Assembly: GCA_029983675.1 (NCBI GenBank)
Contig: JASBYY010000025.1
Coordinates: 1-43,384 of the forward strand
Direction: 5' to 3'
Length of the DNA stretch: 43,384 nt
Origin: Bacteroidales bacterium
Lineage (GTDB): Bacteria > Bacteroidota > Bacteroidia > Bacteroidales > F082
Below the pieces are notes generated by a model that worked only from the letters and a program-made list of their open reading frames with translations, ran no database searches and had not been told where the DNA came from. Positions 1-9,066 of this stretch are shown in pieces (the first letter of the stretch is position 1; each line of letters opens with the position of its first letter). The position numbers and the translations under genes were made by a program.

Positions 1-60
1 GAGTTAAATCAATGTATAACCAAAAAAGTTGCATTTGTAACTTGAATTCAGCAGAGAAGT

Positions 61-1980
61 ATGGGTATGAATGTGGTTTTATTTAAGCGCTTGCTGCGTT
101 ATTATGCCATTAGTATGGTTTTGCTAATGGTATTGCGGCTTGTATTTATTGGTGTGCACCATGTTTCCGGTTTAGGATTTGTTGAAGTGCTGGAAGCCAT
201 TGGAATAGGATTGATTATCGATTCAAGCGTGATGTCGTGCTGCACGATGCTTTGCTATGTGGCAGGATGGGCGGTTTCTTTTCTGTCTGAAAAGGCGGGA
301 AAAGGACTGCTGACGGCAGGCTTGGCACTTTCGTTATTGACGGTTTTAGTGGTCAATGTGGTGGACATTTTCTATTACGGTTATTATAATACCCGTCAGA
401 GTTACAGTATCTTAAGCTATTTCATGGAAAACTTTTCCAATAATTTCAGGATGTTGTGGAAAGACTTTCCGTTGCCATGGGTGATTTTGGGCGCTGTCGC
501 CGCGTTGTTTGCGTTATATGTTTGGACGAAACGAATGTTTAGCAAAGTGACGATGAAGCGCCAGCCATGGCTGACGCTGTTATGCGTGCTGCTGACTTTC
601 GGTGCGCTGTCGTTTTTGTATTACGGCTCTCCGTTCTGGAGACTCACCACATTCTCTTCGCAGCCCGTGTTGAATCAGGCGTCAAGTAATGGGGTCTATA
701 CTTTGGCGAAGTCCTATGCTGTTTCACATACGTTCCGTAAGGATTTGTTCCCCTTTGATGAACAGAAAGTGATGCAAGAGATACCGGAAAATATCGCTTT
801 CACATGCTCCGCCAGCGAAGTGTTGCTGGGGACAATGACGCCTACGTTGAGGAAGTTCAAACAGCCTAAAGAGTTTGATGTGCCCAAAAACGTGGTCATT
901 GTTGTTTGTGAGAGTTTCAGCGCCACACCGACCGGAGTGCTTGGCCAAGAGGACAGGTCGTATTCCCCGTTTTTTGACACACTTTGCCGTGAGGGAGTGT
1001 TGTTCGCCAACTGTTTTTCCAATGGACAACGGACCCAGCACGGCATCGTTTCGGTGGTTTCAGGCTTTCCCGCGGTGATCGGAAGCTCTCTTATACGACG
1101 GAGGGAAACCAATGCGTTTTTTACCATTGCCGATGCTTTGAAAAATGAAGGGTATGAAACCAATTTCATACATGGCGGTGATGTGAATTATGATGACATG
1201 CAGGATTATTTGCGGCAAGGAGGTTTCCAGAATATCTATGGCGAGGAGGCTTTTGACACTTGGCGGTTTAAGAATGACTGGGGCGTGTGCGATGAAGATT
1301 TGTTTGATTTCGCTTTCCGAAAAATCAGCGAAGCAAAACAACCGCATCTTTCAGTGATTCTCACCATGAGCAACCATCATCCTTATGATATTCCGTCATA
1401 TTACTCCGACAGGTACCCCGAGGTGCTCGAATTTGCGAATCTTAAGGCCACATTCCACTATGCAGATTATGCGTTTGCAACGTTTATGGATAAAATGAAA
1501 CAACTGCCCGAGTATGAAAACACTTTGATTCTAAGAATTGCCGACCACGGCGAAGTGTATTCTCAAAACGACCATCAGTTCAGGCTTTTCCATATTCCGG
1601 CCTTGCTGTTGAATGGCAGTTATCGCGACACGGTCTTTTCGCCCGTATGCTCACAGATGGATTTTGTTCCGACCATCTTGTCGGAAATAGGTTTTAAGGG
1701 TGCCTTTCCCTGCATGGGGAGAAACTTGTTCGCTGATGATTACCATCCTTTTGCCCCTATGAACACGCTCAACAACCTGCATCTCTGGATGGAAAACGGC
1801 AAGGTGGTTTCTTGGGATATGATGAATGATGAAGCCCATTGCTACCGCATGAACGCAAACTATATGTTAGAGCCATCCAATGAGCCTTTCGATGCGGAGC
1901 TTGTAAGAATGAAGTCGTATCTGGCTTTCATGAGTTACATTTACCAGAAGGGATTGTTCAATAATTCGGGCACAGAGTAA
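61..1980 (+). CDS. LTA synthase family membrane sulfatase-fold protein
   Basis: A 639-residue protein of the alkaline phosphatase/sulfatase superfamily, of the LtaS/phosphoglycerol transferase type. The first ~200 residues hold about five hydrophobic membrane segments. The rest is the soluble catalytic domain expected on the outer face of the inner membrane. A CESFS motif lies near residue 285. The segment GQRTQHG places a likely nucleophile threonine at T325, and ADHG (D495, H496) with the following DHQF supplies metal-binding residues. Family members transfer phosphoglycerol or phosphoethanolamine groups from lipid donors to envelope glycans or lipids; the substrate here is unknown. Bacteroidota lack classical lipoteichoic acid, so glycan or lipid A decoration is more likely (inference). 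ATG codons at 61 and 67 are both possible. A strong hairpin follows the stop codon. Confidence 0.85.
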   Translation: MGMNVVLFKRLLRYYAISMVLLMVLRLVFIGVHHVSGLGFVEVLEAIGIGLIIDSSVMSCCTMLCYVAGWAVSFLSEKAGKGLLTAGLALSLLTVLVVNVVDIFYYGYYNTRQSYSILSYFMENFSNNFRMLWKDFPLPWVILGAVAALFALYVWTKRMFSKVTMKRQPWLTLLCVLLTFGALSFLYYGSPFWRLTTFSSQPVLNQASSNGVYTLAKSYAVSHTFRKDLFPFDEQKVMQEIPENIAFTCSASEVLLGTMTPTLRKFKQPKEFDVPKNVVIVVCESFSATPTGVLGQEDRSYSPFFDTLCREGVLFANCFSNGQRTQHGIVSVVSGFPAVIGSSLIRRRETNAFFTIADALKNEGYETNFIHGGDVNYDDMQDYLRQGGFQNIYGEEAFDTWRFKNDWGVCDEDLFDFAFRKISEAKQPHLSVILTMSNHHPYDIPSYYSDRYPEVLEFANLKATFHYADYAFATFMDKMKQLPEYENTLILRIADHGEVYSQNDHQFRLFHIPALLLNGSYRDTVFSPVCSQMDFVPTILSEIGFKGAFPCMGRNLFADDYHPFAPMNTLNNLHLWMENGKVVSWDMMNDEAHCYRMNANYMLEPSNEPFDAELVRMKSYLAFMSYIYQKGLFNNSGTE

Positions 1981-2019
1981 ACTTTTATAGGTATTGCTTT
2001 TTTACCGTGGATTTTTATT

Positions 2020-2063
2020 AAACTCTATGGAAAAATAAATAATCTGATTTTTCCATAGAGTTT
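2020..2063 (+). terminator. Hairpin terminator after the LTA synthase-like gene
   Basis: A perfect 16-bp inverted repeat (2020-2035 with 2048-2063) with a 12-nt loop lies 40 bp after the stop codon. The stem is A-rich on the left and T-rich on the right, so it could terminate in both directions between the converging gene and valS. Confidence 0.8.
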
Positions 2064-2107
2064 TGTCATTTTGTCATTGTTTTGAAGTTGGAATTGGTGC
2101 GAAATCC

Positions 2108-2155
2108 ACAAAAGAAAATCCGCCAAACGATGAAAGATCACCTTTGTTGGCGGAT
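2108..2155 (-). terminator. valS terminator (minus strand)
   Basis: ATCCGCCAA at 2118-2126 and TTGGCGGAT at 2147-2155 form a perfect 9-bp stem. On the minus strand the stem is followed by a T-rich run (2117 down to 2108). It lies just past the valS stop codon at 2182. Confidence 0.65.
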
Positions 2156-2181
2156 GGGTATGGTTTCGGGAAACCGAAGTC

Positions 2182-4866
2182 TTATTTTTTCAGTCCGGCC
2201 AGCTGCTGTTCGATGACGGCAATTCTAGCTTCGGCATCGGATTTCTTTTTGCGTTCTTTGTCAACGACAGCTGCCGGAGCACCATTCACAAAGCGCTCGT
2301 TGGAAAGCTTCCCTTCAACACTCTTGAGGAATCCTTGTGTGTATTTTAATTCTTCTTCTAACTTATTGATTTCAGCCTCCACGTCCACACTGGCGCTGAG
2401 CGGGATGAAGAACTCAGTGGCTCCGGTGATAAACCCGAAGGCTCCCTCTGGAGCTTGGTTCACGTAGTCTATGGATTCGATATTGCACAACTTGGCGATG
2501 ACACAGTCGAACGACTTGTCGATGTCTTCATTCTCAACGACGACAAGGCGTATGGCATCGCGGAAAGGAATGCTTTTTTCGGAACGCACCTTGCGCACAT
2601 TGTTGATGACTTGTTGCGCTGTGTCGAAATGACTCAGGATGTCGCTGTCAACCGGATGAATGTCGGGTTGCTGTGCAATGATGATGTCTTCTCCATCCTT
2701 GCGTTCTGCAATGGCGTGCCAGATTTCTTCGGTGATGAAAGGCATGAAAGGATGCAACAGCTTCATCAAATTTTCGAAGAAGGCAATGGTGGCATCGTAG
2801 GTGGCCTTGTCGATGGATTGTCCCATGGGGGCTTTCACCATCTCCAAGTACCAGGAGCAGAAATCGTCCCAGGTGAGTTTGTAAATGCTCATCAGGGCAT
2901 CGGAGAGACGGTATTTGTCGATGTTGTCGTTGGTCTCGGCCAATACCTGATTGAAACGGGCATCGAACCACTTGACGGCCATCTCGGCGGTGTCGGGTTG
3001 TGCAAGGCTTTCGTCCACCGTCCAGCCTTTGACCAAGCGGAGGGCGTTCCATATCTTGTTGCAGAAATTGCGTCCTTGTTCGCAGAGCGACTCGTCAAAA
3101 AGGATGTCGTTGCCGGCGGGAGCGGAGAGCATCATGCCCATGCGCACGCCATCGGCACCGAACCTGTCGATCAGTTCGATGGGGTCGGGGGAGTTGCCCA
3201 AGGATTTCGACATTTTGCGTCCTTGCTTGTCGCGGACGATGCCGGTGAAATAGACGTTGCGGAAGGGCACGTCGTTCCGGTATTCTTCTCCTGCCATGAT
3301 CATGCGCGCCACCCAGAAGAAAATGATGTCGGGGGCGGTAATGAGGACGTTGGTGGGATAGTAATACTTGAACTCAGCATTGTCGGGGTCGAGGATGCCG
3401 TTGAACAACGACAGCGGCCACAGCCACGATGAGAACCAAGTGTCCAAACAGTCGCCGTCTTGACGCAGGTCGCTGATTGTCAAGCTGTTGTTTCCTGTTT
3501 TTTCTTTGGCGAGTTGCAAGGCTTCTTCGGGTGTTTCGGCCACAACATAACCGCCGTCGGGCAAATAATAAGCCGGGATTTGGTGTCCCCACCATAGCTG
3601 GCGGCTGATGCACCAGTCCTTGATGTTCTCCAACCAGTGGCGATACAGGTTGATGTATTTTGAAGGATAGAACTGTATGTCGCCTTCGATGACGGGTTTC
3701 AAGGCGATGTCGGCCAAATGTTCCATTTTCAGGAACCACTGCATGGAGAGTTTTGGCTCGATTGGCACGTTGGTGCGTTCCGAGTAGCCCACCTTATTAT
3801 TATAGTCTTCGATTTTTTCAAGCAAATCGGCAGCTTTCAGGTCGATGACGATTTGTTTTCGGGTCTCTTCACGGCTTTTCCCAATGTAAAGACCGGCTGC
3901 CTCGCTGAGTGTGGCATCGTCATTAAAGATATTGATGCTCTGTAGGTTGTGCTTTTCGCCCAACATATAGTCGTTCACATCGTGGGCGGGTGTGACTTTC
4001 AGACATCCTGTGCCAAACTCCACATCGACGTATTCATCTTCGATTACGGGGATGGTGCGGTTTACCAAAGGCACGACGACTTTCTTGCCACGCAGCCATT
4101 GGTTTTTCACATCGTTCGGGTTGATGCACATGGCGGTGTCGCCCATGATGGTCTCTGGGCGTGTGGTGGCTACCACGGCATAGCGTTTGCCTTGGGCATC
4201 GGTGCGGATGACTTCGCCTTCAGCTCCCGTAGCTCCTGTGCCGTCATCTTCGGCAAGATAGTACCGCAGATAATACAGCTTGCTATGCTCATCTTTGAAA
4301 ATCACTTCCTCGTCGCTCAAAGCGGTCAGGGCTTTCGGATCCCAGTTGACCATGCGCACGCCTCTGTAGATTTGTCCTTTGTTGAATAAATCGACAAAAG
4401 CGTGGATGACACTCTTGGAGCGGAGCTCATCCATGGTGAACGAGGTGCGTTCCCAGTCGCAGGAACAGCCCAATCGACGGAGTTGTTTGAGGATGATGCC
4501 GCCGTGTTCGTGGGTCCAGTCCCAGGCGTGTTGCAGAAATGCCTCACGGCCAATGTCTTCCTTTCGGATGCCTTGTCGTGCCAATTTGTTCACGACTTTG
4601 GCTTCGGTGGCGATGGAGGCGTGGTCAGTGCCTGGCACCCAGCAGGCGTTTTTGCCTTGCATACGGGCGCGCCGGATGAGGATGTCCTGAATGCTGTTGT
4701 TCATCATGTGGCCCATGTGAAGCACGCCGGTGACGTTGGGCGGAGGAATCACGATGGTGTAAGGTTCGCATTTATCGGGGGTGGAATGGAAGTAATTCTT
4801 TTCCAACCAGTGTTCGTACCATTTGCCTTCCACTTCCGAAGGACTGTATTTGCTGCTGATTTCCAT
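2182..4866 (-). CDS. valS: Valyl-tRNA synthetase
   Basis: An 894-residue class I aminoacyl-tRNA synthetase that charges tRNA-Val in the cytoplasm. The N-terminal region has PPPNVTGVLHMGH, the HIGH signature next to the ValRS-typical proline stretch. It is followed by the editing domain with a TTRPET motif, the catalytic KMSKS loop (GRKMSKSLGNSPDP), an anticodon-binding domain containing DDFCSWYLEMVK, and a C-terminal coiled-coil arm (roughly the last 60 residues, rich in Glu and Lys). The length is normal for bacterial ValRS. The gene is transcribed alone, facing the LTA synthase-like gene, with its own terminator. Long frames on the opposite strand are shadows of its biased codon use. Confidence 0.98.
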   Translation of the reverse strand: MEISSKYSPSEVEGKWYEHWLEKNYFHSTPDKCEPYTIVIPPPNVTGVLHMGHMMNNSIQDILIRRARMQGKNACWVPGTDHASIATEAKVVNKLARQGIRKEDIGREAFLQHAWDWTHEHGGIILKQLRRLGCSCDWERTSFTMDELRSKSVIHAFVDLFNKGQIYRGVRMVNWDPKALTALSDEEVIFKDEHSKLYYLRYYLAEDDGTGATGAEGEVIRTDAQGKRYAVVATTRPETIMGDTAMCINPNDVKNQWLRGKKVVVPLVNRTIPVIEDEYVDVEFGTGCLKVTPAHDVNDYMLGEKHNLQSINIFNDDATLSEAAGLYIGKSREETRKQIVIDLKAADLLEKIEDYNNKVGYSERTNVPIEPKLSMQWFLKMEHLADIALKPVIEGDIQFYPSKYINLYRHWLENIKDWCISRQLWWGHQIPAYYLPDGGYVVAETPEEALQLAKEKTGNNSLTISDLRQDGDCLDTWFSSWLWPLSLFNGILDPDNAEFKYYYPTNVLITAPDIIFFWVARMIMAGEEYRNDVPFRNVYFTGIVRDKQGRKMSKSLGNSPDPIELIDRFGADGVRMGMMLSAPAGNDILFDESLCEQGRNFCNKIWNALRLVKGWTVDESLAQPDTAEMAVKWFDARFNQVLAETNDNIDKYRLSDALMSIYKLTWDDFCSWYLEMVKAPMGQSIDKATYDATIAFFENLMKLLHPFMPFITEEIWHAIAERKDGEDIIIAQQPDIHPVDSDILSHFDTAQQVINNVRKVRSEKSIPFRDAIRLVVVENEDIDKSFDCVIAKLCNIESIDYVNQAPEGAFGFITGATEFFIPLSASVDVEAEINKLEEELKYTQGFLKSVEGKLSNERFVNGAPAAVVDKERKKKSDAEARIAVIEQQLAGLKK

Positions 4867-4937
4867 ATTGTCCGGTTAATCTTTTGAAACATCCGCAAGG
4901 TAGGCAACAAAGCCTACAATTTGCGCAAAACAAACAG

Positions 4938-4945
4938 CAAAATTA
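4938..4945 (-). promoter_or_regulatory. Putative valS -7 box
   Basis: On the minus strand this reads TAATTTTG, a full match to the Bacteroidota -7 consensus TAnnTTTG. It would give a 5' leader of about 65 nt that includes the 4900-4917 hairpin. No clear -33 TTTG is placed at the usual distance. Confidence 0.45.
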
Positions 4946-5164
4946 GGATTTTTTCGGGCAGGTTGATGCAATAATTTTGATTTTTCGGATTTTGTAGGGC
5001 GTAATGGACAGTTTTACAAAACAATGGCGAGCCAATAAAGGCGAGTAAATGGTCGATGCCATAATGGGAGGGAGGCGGCTGATAACGGTAATGGGTTTGA
5101 TCGGCTTCAACAGACTTTTTTTAATTGATTTCCGACAGATAGGCGTCCGCAATTAGATTTTTCC

Positions 5165-5172
5165 TATTTTTG
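5165..5172 (+). promoter_or_regulatory. Putative -7 box for the POT transporter
   Basis: TATTTTTG matches the Bacteroidota TAnnTTTG consensus 40 bp before the ATG at 5213. The -33 element is weak. Confidence 0.5.
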
Positions 5173-5212
5173 TCCGTTCATTGAAAAAAGTTAATCATTT
5201 AATTCATAAACT

Positions 5213-6871
5213 ATGGGTACATTATCTAATCTTTGGCAGGACCACAGGACCCTGATGGTTTTTGTCCTTGTCTTAATCATTGTGATTCCTTTCTTGATCT
5301 TTTACTTGAAAAAGGCCAAGAAAGAGCATCCTAAAGGCTTGATCGCAGCCGCCTTAAGCAATATGGGCGAGCGTTTTGGCTATTACATCATGAATGCGGT
5401 ATTGGTGCTGTTCATCTGCTCCAAGTTCGGCATCTCCGACGAAACATCGGGTCTTATCTTTGGTGTTTTTTACTTCCTTATTTATGTGTTGGCGCTTCCT
5501 GGTGGTATCATCGCCGACCGCACCCAGAACTACAAAAAAACCATCATAACGGGTATCGTCGTTATGGCAATCGGTTATGGATTGCTGTCCATTCCGGTGT
5601 TCAGTGACAACGGCGCCAAGTCGTGGGTGTTTGTCCTTGCCATGGTTGCTTTGGTGCTCATCGCTTGTGGTAATGGTCTCTTCAAAGGAAACTTGCAGGC
5701 TATCGTCGGTCAGTTGTATGACGACTTTGAGGCTGAGGCCGCCAAGAAAGGACCTGAAGCCTTGGCAGCGGCTAAGGGAAAACGCGACAGCGGCTTCCAG
5801 ATTTTCTATGTGTTTATCAACATTGGAGGTGTGATTGCTCCTTTTGTGGCTCCTATCATTCGTGACTGGTGGTTGAAGTCCAGAGAATTGATTTATAATG
5901 CTGACCTACCTCGTCTGTGTCACAAGTATATCATGAATACCATGGGAGGTAACGACATGGCTAACTTGACACAATTGTCGCAGGCTTTTGAAGGTGCTTC
6001 CGACAATCTGACGGCTTTCTGCCAAAACTACCTGAATGTATATAACACAGGTGTCCATTTGTCATTCATCGTTTCGGTGCTGGCCATGCTGATTTCTTTG
6101 TTTATCTTCATCGCGGTGAGACACAAGCTTCCGAATCCTGTCAAGAAAGTGAAGGTCGAAGTGAAAGGATATTCCGAAGCAGAACGTATGGCCGATGCCA
6201 AAGAAATCAAACAGCGCATGGCTGCCTTGTTTGCGGTCCTCGGAATCGCCGTTTTCTTCTGGTTCTCTTTCCACCAAAACGCACAGTCGCTCACCATCTT
6301 TGCCCGCGATTTTGTTGATACCAGTGCCATTCCTCCCGAGATCCTGCAATTCATCAACCCTTTTTTCGTGATCGTTCTGACACCTATCATCATGTGGATT
6401 TTCGGCTCACTTCTGCGCAAAGGAAAAGAGGTTTCAACTCCAAAGAAGATCGCACTCGGTATGTTCATCGCCGCCTGTGCTTACGTATTCCTGATTTTTA
6501 TCTCTGTGGCCCATAATTATCCCTCTGGCGACGCATTCAAGAACCTGCCTGAGGCAGAAAAAATGGTTATGAAAACAGGCCCGTGGGTGATGATTGTGAC
6601 CTATTTCTTCCTTACCCTGGCCGAATTGTTTATCTCACCCTTGGGTTTGTCATTCGTCTCCAAGATTGCACCGCGCCACATGGTGGGTATGTGCCAAGGC
6701 TTGTGGCTGTCTGCCACTGCCATCGGCAACCTGCTCATCTTCCTTGGCGTGAGAATGCTCAATGCATTCCCGAACCAGTGGATGACATGGGGCATTTTTG
6801 CCTTGATTTGCCTTGTCTCCATGGGAATCATGCTTGGTATGCTCAAATGGCTCGAAAAGGTCGCGAAATAA
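5213..6871 (+). CDS. POT/PTR-family peptide:H+ symporter
   Basis: A 552-residue multi-pass membrane protein of the proton-dependent oligopeptide transporter family (major facilitator superfamily), expected to import di- or tripeptides. The first transport helix carries GERFGYY (E53, R54), the second half of the family's ExxER proton-coupling motif; the first Glu is replaced by Asn (N50). An extra hydrophobic segment precedes it at residues ~14-32. Other family features are GNGLFKGNLQ in helix 4 and the FISPLGLSFV stretch near the C-terminus. A second, shorter homologue lies at 11036. A GC-rich UUCG hairpin follows the gene, so it is probably monocistronic. Confidence 0.93.
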   Translation: MGTLSNLWQDHRTLMVFVLVLIIVIPFLIFYLKKAKKEHPKGLIAAALSNMGERFGYYIMNAVLVLFICSKFGISDETSGLIFGVFYFLIYVLALPGGIIADRTQNYKKTIITGIVVMAIGYGLLSIPVFSDNGAKSWVFVLAMVALVLIACGNGLFKGNLQAIVGQLYDDFEAEAAKKGPEALAAAKGKRDSGFQIFYVFINIGGVIAPFVAPIIRDWWLKSRELIYNADLPRLCHKYIMNTMGGNDMANLTQLSQAFEGASDNLTAFCQNYLNVYNTGVHLSFIVSVLAMLISLFIFIAVRHKLPNPVKKVKVEVKGYSEAERMADAKEIKQRMAALFAVLGIAVFFWFSFHQNAQSLTIFARDFVDTSAIPPEILQFINPFFVIVLTPIIMWIFGSLLRKGKEVSTPKKIALGMFIAACAYVFLIFISVAHNYPSGDAFKNLPEAEKMVMKTGPWVMIVTYFFLTLAELFISPLGLSFVSKIAPRHMVGMCQGLWLSATAIGNLLIFLGVRMLNAFPNQWMTWGIFALICLVSMGIMLGMLKWLEKVAK

Positions 6872-6891
6872 TTCTTTAGAAACGACACTTT

Positions 6892-6923
6892 GGAAAAAGG
6901 CTTGCTTCGGCAGGCCTTTTTCC
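6892..6923 (+). terminator. UUCG-tetraloop terminator
   Basis: A 14-bp stem with one G-T pair closes a TTCG tetraloop. The right arm ends in GCCTTTTTCC. It lies 20 bp after the POT stop codon and before the next gene. Confidence 0.88.
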
Positions 6924-6961
6924 TGATTTGAATGCTTGCAATAATAGAACAGAAGCCGTTC

Positions 6962-8824
6962 ATGAAAAAGATCTTCTTCTCCACCCTGTTGTTTTTCTCC
7001 TTTGGCTGTCTCTTGGCTTCCGAGATCCACTCGGATAGTGTGAGACAAGAACTTGCCCGAATCTTGTCCGACCCTGCAACCGAACCGAAACAGCGCTTTT
7101 ATGAAGCGGTGGGATACATGGAAAAGGAACTTCCCCTTTCGGAACGATTGCTGTGTTATCAGACTCTTTTTCGCGGATATTGCGCCCAAATGAAGTCGGA
7201 AGAGCTTCAAAACACGCTTATGGCAAGACTACATGTCTATTTGGGCACCTGTTATGTTACCTTGCAGCAAGAGGATGCGGCGGGCATGCAGTACGACAGT
7301 GCCTATTATTATATCCAACAAACCGTCTTGGATTCGTATGAAAAAGCCTTAGTTTATCAAATATACGCGGACATGCAGATACGGAACGGAAGTGTAGAAG
7401 AAGGACATGAGCATTATTGGAAAGCTATCGGGATATGGGAGCGTGTCGGAAACGCCGAAGTCAAGCAATCTTATTGCTATTATCAATTGGCAACGGGATA
7501 TTATCAGACAGGCGACATTGAAGGTATGGAAAAAGTGGTCAATAATATGAAGCTGTTGTCGGAAAGCACTTCGGATAAGCGTGTCTCCTATGATTATTAT
7601 TCCGTTTGTTCCGTTTATTATACCATGCTTTCGCAGGCACATCCCGAAGTGCAACGCTACCAAGACAGCATCGCCTATTACAGCTTACAGTCCATCGGCA
7701 TCATCGAAAAGATGAGCTTCGACGAAATGCGTTCAGCCCAGATAAAGCCGGTGTGGAACTATTACAATCATGCCGTTTTTTATGACCCCGATGAGGGTGA
7801 GCCGGTTGTTGACAGCATTGAGAAATACCTGAATCTGGCTGAAAAGATGATGCTTGCCTTGAACTATCAGGGGTGGGAACGCGACGAATGTCTCGTCAGT
7901 ATACGCGATGAACGTGCGTGGCTTTATTATCATAAAAAGCAATATCGAAAAGCGGAACAAGAGATGTTGGAAACAATACAGTTGATCGATTCGGTTGACC
8001 GCTATTCTCCCAACTCCGTCGTGATAGAACGAGAACAAGCCTACCGGTTTTTAGTCGATTTGTATGAAGAAATGGGTGATTTCAGTGCAGCCTTGCAGTA
8101 TCAAAAACGGCTCAACGAAACCACCAAGCAACGTTATGATAGTGAAAAGCAGAAAGCTATCCACCAACTTTTGGTTCAGTATGAAGTGGAGCAGCAAGAT
8201 TGTGCCATCAGCCGCTTGACCTTGAAAAACGAAGCCGCCCGTAAAATCATGTGGATGATTGTCGGGCTGTGCGTGTTGCTGCTCCTCTTTTTGGTGTCGG
8301 TCTCCATTCTGTATTTTCTTCGGAAGAAAAACCTGCAGCAACAAGTGTATGAAAACACGCTGGAAGCTGAAAATGTCAAGCAAGAGTTGTTCTATCGTAC
8401 TCAGGAGATGGACCTGTTGCGTATAGAATACAATCGCTTGCAAGAACTATCTGAGAAAAACCAAGAGTATGCCGAAAAATACAAATCCGATTTGCTTCTT
8501 ATCCGGCAGCGGCTGGAAGAGGCACCGACCAGAACCCTCGTTCTGAACCTGATGGAACTTGTTCGACAATCCGGCCTTACGCGCAACACCAAACAAAAGT
8601 ATTTGGAACTTCTCGACAAGTTGGATACGGCCGACCTAGACGGCATCTTTGCTGCCGCTAAACAAAGGCTCACCACTTTGGACATGAAATATATTGTCTG
8701 TTTTCTCGCCAACATGAAAGCCGATGACATTGCGGATTTGTTCCTTATTTCCATCGACAGCGTTTATTCCGTTCGCCACCGTGTCCGCCGGAAATTCGAC
8801 AAGCAATCTACCTTGCCTTTTTAA
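6962..8824 (+). CDS. TPR membrane regulator with C-terminal HTH
   Basis: About 620 residues. I chose the ATG at 6962, not the in-frame ATG at 6932, because it begins a normal signal peptide (MKKIFFSTLLFFSFGCLLAS). The first ~400 residues are helical repeats of TPR type, predicted periplasmic. One membrane segment follows near residue 430 (IVGLCVLLLLFLVSVSILYF), then a coiled coil (~450-530). The C-terminal part, with ADDIADLFLISIDSVYSVRHRVRRKF, resembles the LuxR-like helix-turn-helix of Bacteroidota TPR regulators. It therefore looks like a one-component regulator linking a periplasmic cue to transcription. The target is unknown; the secreted protein and lipoprotein downstream, or the POT genes, are candidates (inference). 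Confidence 0.8.
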   Translation: MKKIFFSTLLFFSFGCLLASEIHSDSVRQELARILSDPATEPKQRFYEAVGYMEKELPLSERLLCYQTLFRGYCAQMKSEELQNTLMARLHVYLGTCYVTLQQEDAAGMQYDSAYYYIQQTVLDSYEKALVYQIYADMQIRNGSVEEGHEHYWKAIGIWERVGNAEVKQSYCYYQLATGYYQTGDIEGMEKVVNNMKLLSESTSDKRVSYDYYSVCSVYYTMLSQAHPEVQRYQDSIAYYSLQSIGIIEKMSFDEMRSAQIKPVWNYYNHAVFYDPDEGEPVVDSIEKYLNLAEKMMLALNYQGWERDECLVSIRDERAWLYYHKKQYRKAEQEMLETIQLIDSVDRYSPNSVVIEREQAYRFLVDLYEEMGDFSAALQYQKRLNETTKQRYDSEKQKAIHQLLVQYEVEQQDCAISRLTLKNEAARKIMWMIVGLCVLLLLFLVSVSILYFLRKKNLQQQVYENTLEAENVKQELFYRTQEMDLLRIEYNRLQELSEKNQEYAEKYKSDLLLIRQRLEEAPTRTLVLNLMELVRQSGLTRNTKQKYLELLDKLDTADLDGIFAAAKQRLTTLDMKYIVCFLANMKADDIADLFLISIDSVYSVRHRVRRKFDKQSTLPF

Positions 8825-8913
8825 AGAGAACAACTCGCGCAAAAAACAACGCCCTGCAAAGCAGCCTTGTTTGTTTGTCTGTCAAATTAGCAATTGCGGA
8901 AATGATAGTTTTT

Positions 8914-8948
8914 AATCAGTTGGATTTTAACTGATTGTGACTTTTTTT
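8914..8948 (+). terminator. Hairpin terminator after the TPR regulator
   Basis: AATCAGTT (8914-8921) pairs perfectly with AACTGATT (8929-8936) around a 7-nt loop. A run of T's follows at 8942-8949. It lies about 90 bp after the TPR regulator stop. Confidence 0.6.
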
Positions 8949-9009
8949 TGTTTTGTTGGAAAAGAAAAGATATCAAGATTTGTCAAGATAATGTCGAGGA
9001 TAACAGCCC

Positions 9010-9017
9010 TAAATTTG
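9010..9017 (+). promoter_or_regulatory. Putative -7 box for the two-domain secreted protein
   Basis: TAAATTTG matches TAnnTTTG 49 bp upstream of the ATG at 9067. The nearest TTTG upstream (8979) is too distant to be an ideal -33 box. Confidence 0.45.
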
Positions 9018-9066
9018 TCTCGAAGTTTTAATCAACACCAAATGTTTAATCTAAAAAATATCAGTT

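Larger units (their letters stand above)
4867..5212. other. Divergent intergenic region between valS and the first POT gene
   Basis: A 346-bp gap with no convincing gene. It contains a minus-strand -7 box for valS (4938-4945, TAATTTTG on the minus strand), a small hairpin in the valS leader (GTAGGC 4900-4905 with GCCTAC 4912-4917), and a plus-strand -7 box for the transporter (5165-5172). A 69-codon minus-strand frame at 4943-5152 is compositionally unconvincing and overlaps the promoter. Confidence 0.6.

Noticed and set aside
2455..3432. A 325-codon plus-strand frame antisense to valS
   Set aside because: It lies wholly inside valS, lacks any family signature, and reflects the biased third positions of the real gene.
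4943..5152. A 69-codon minus-strand frame in the valS/POT intergenic region
   Set aside because: Lys/Ile/Pro-rich composition, no family, and it overlaps the promoter elements of both neighbours.
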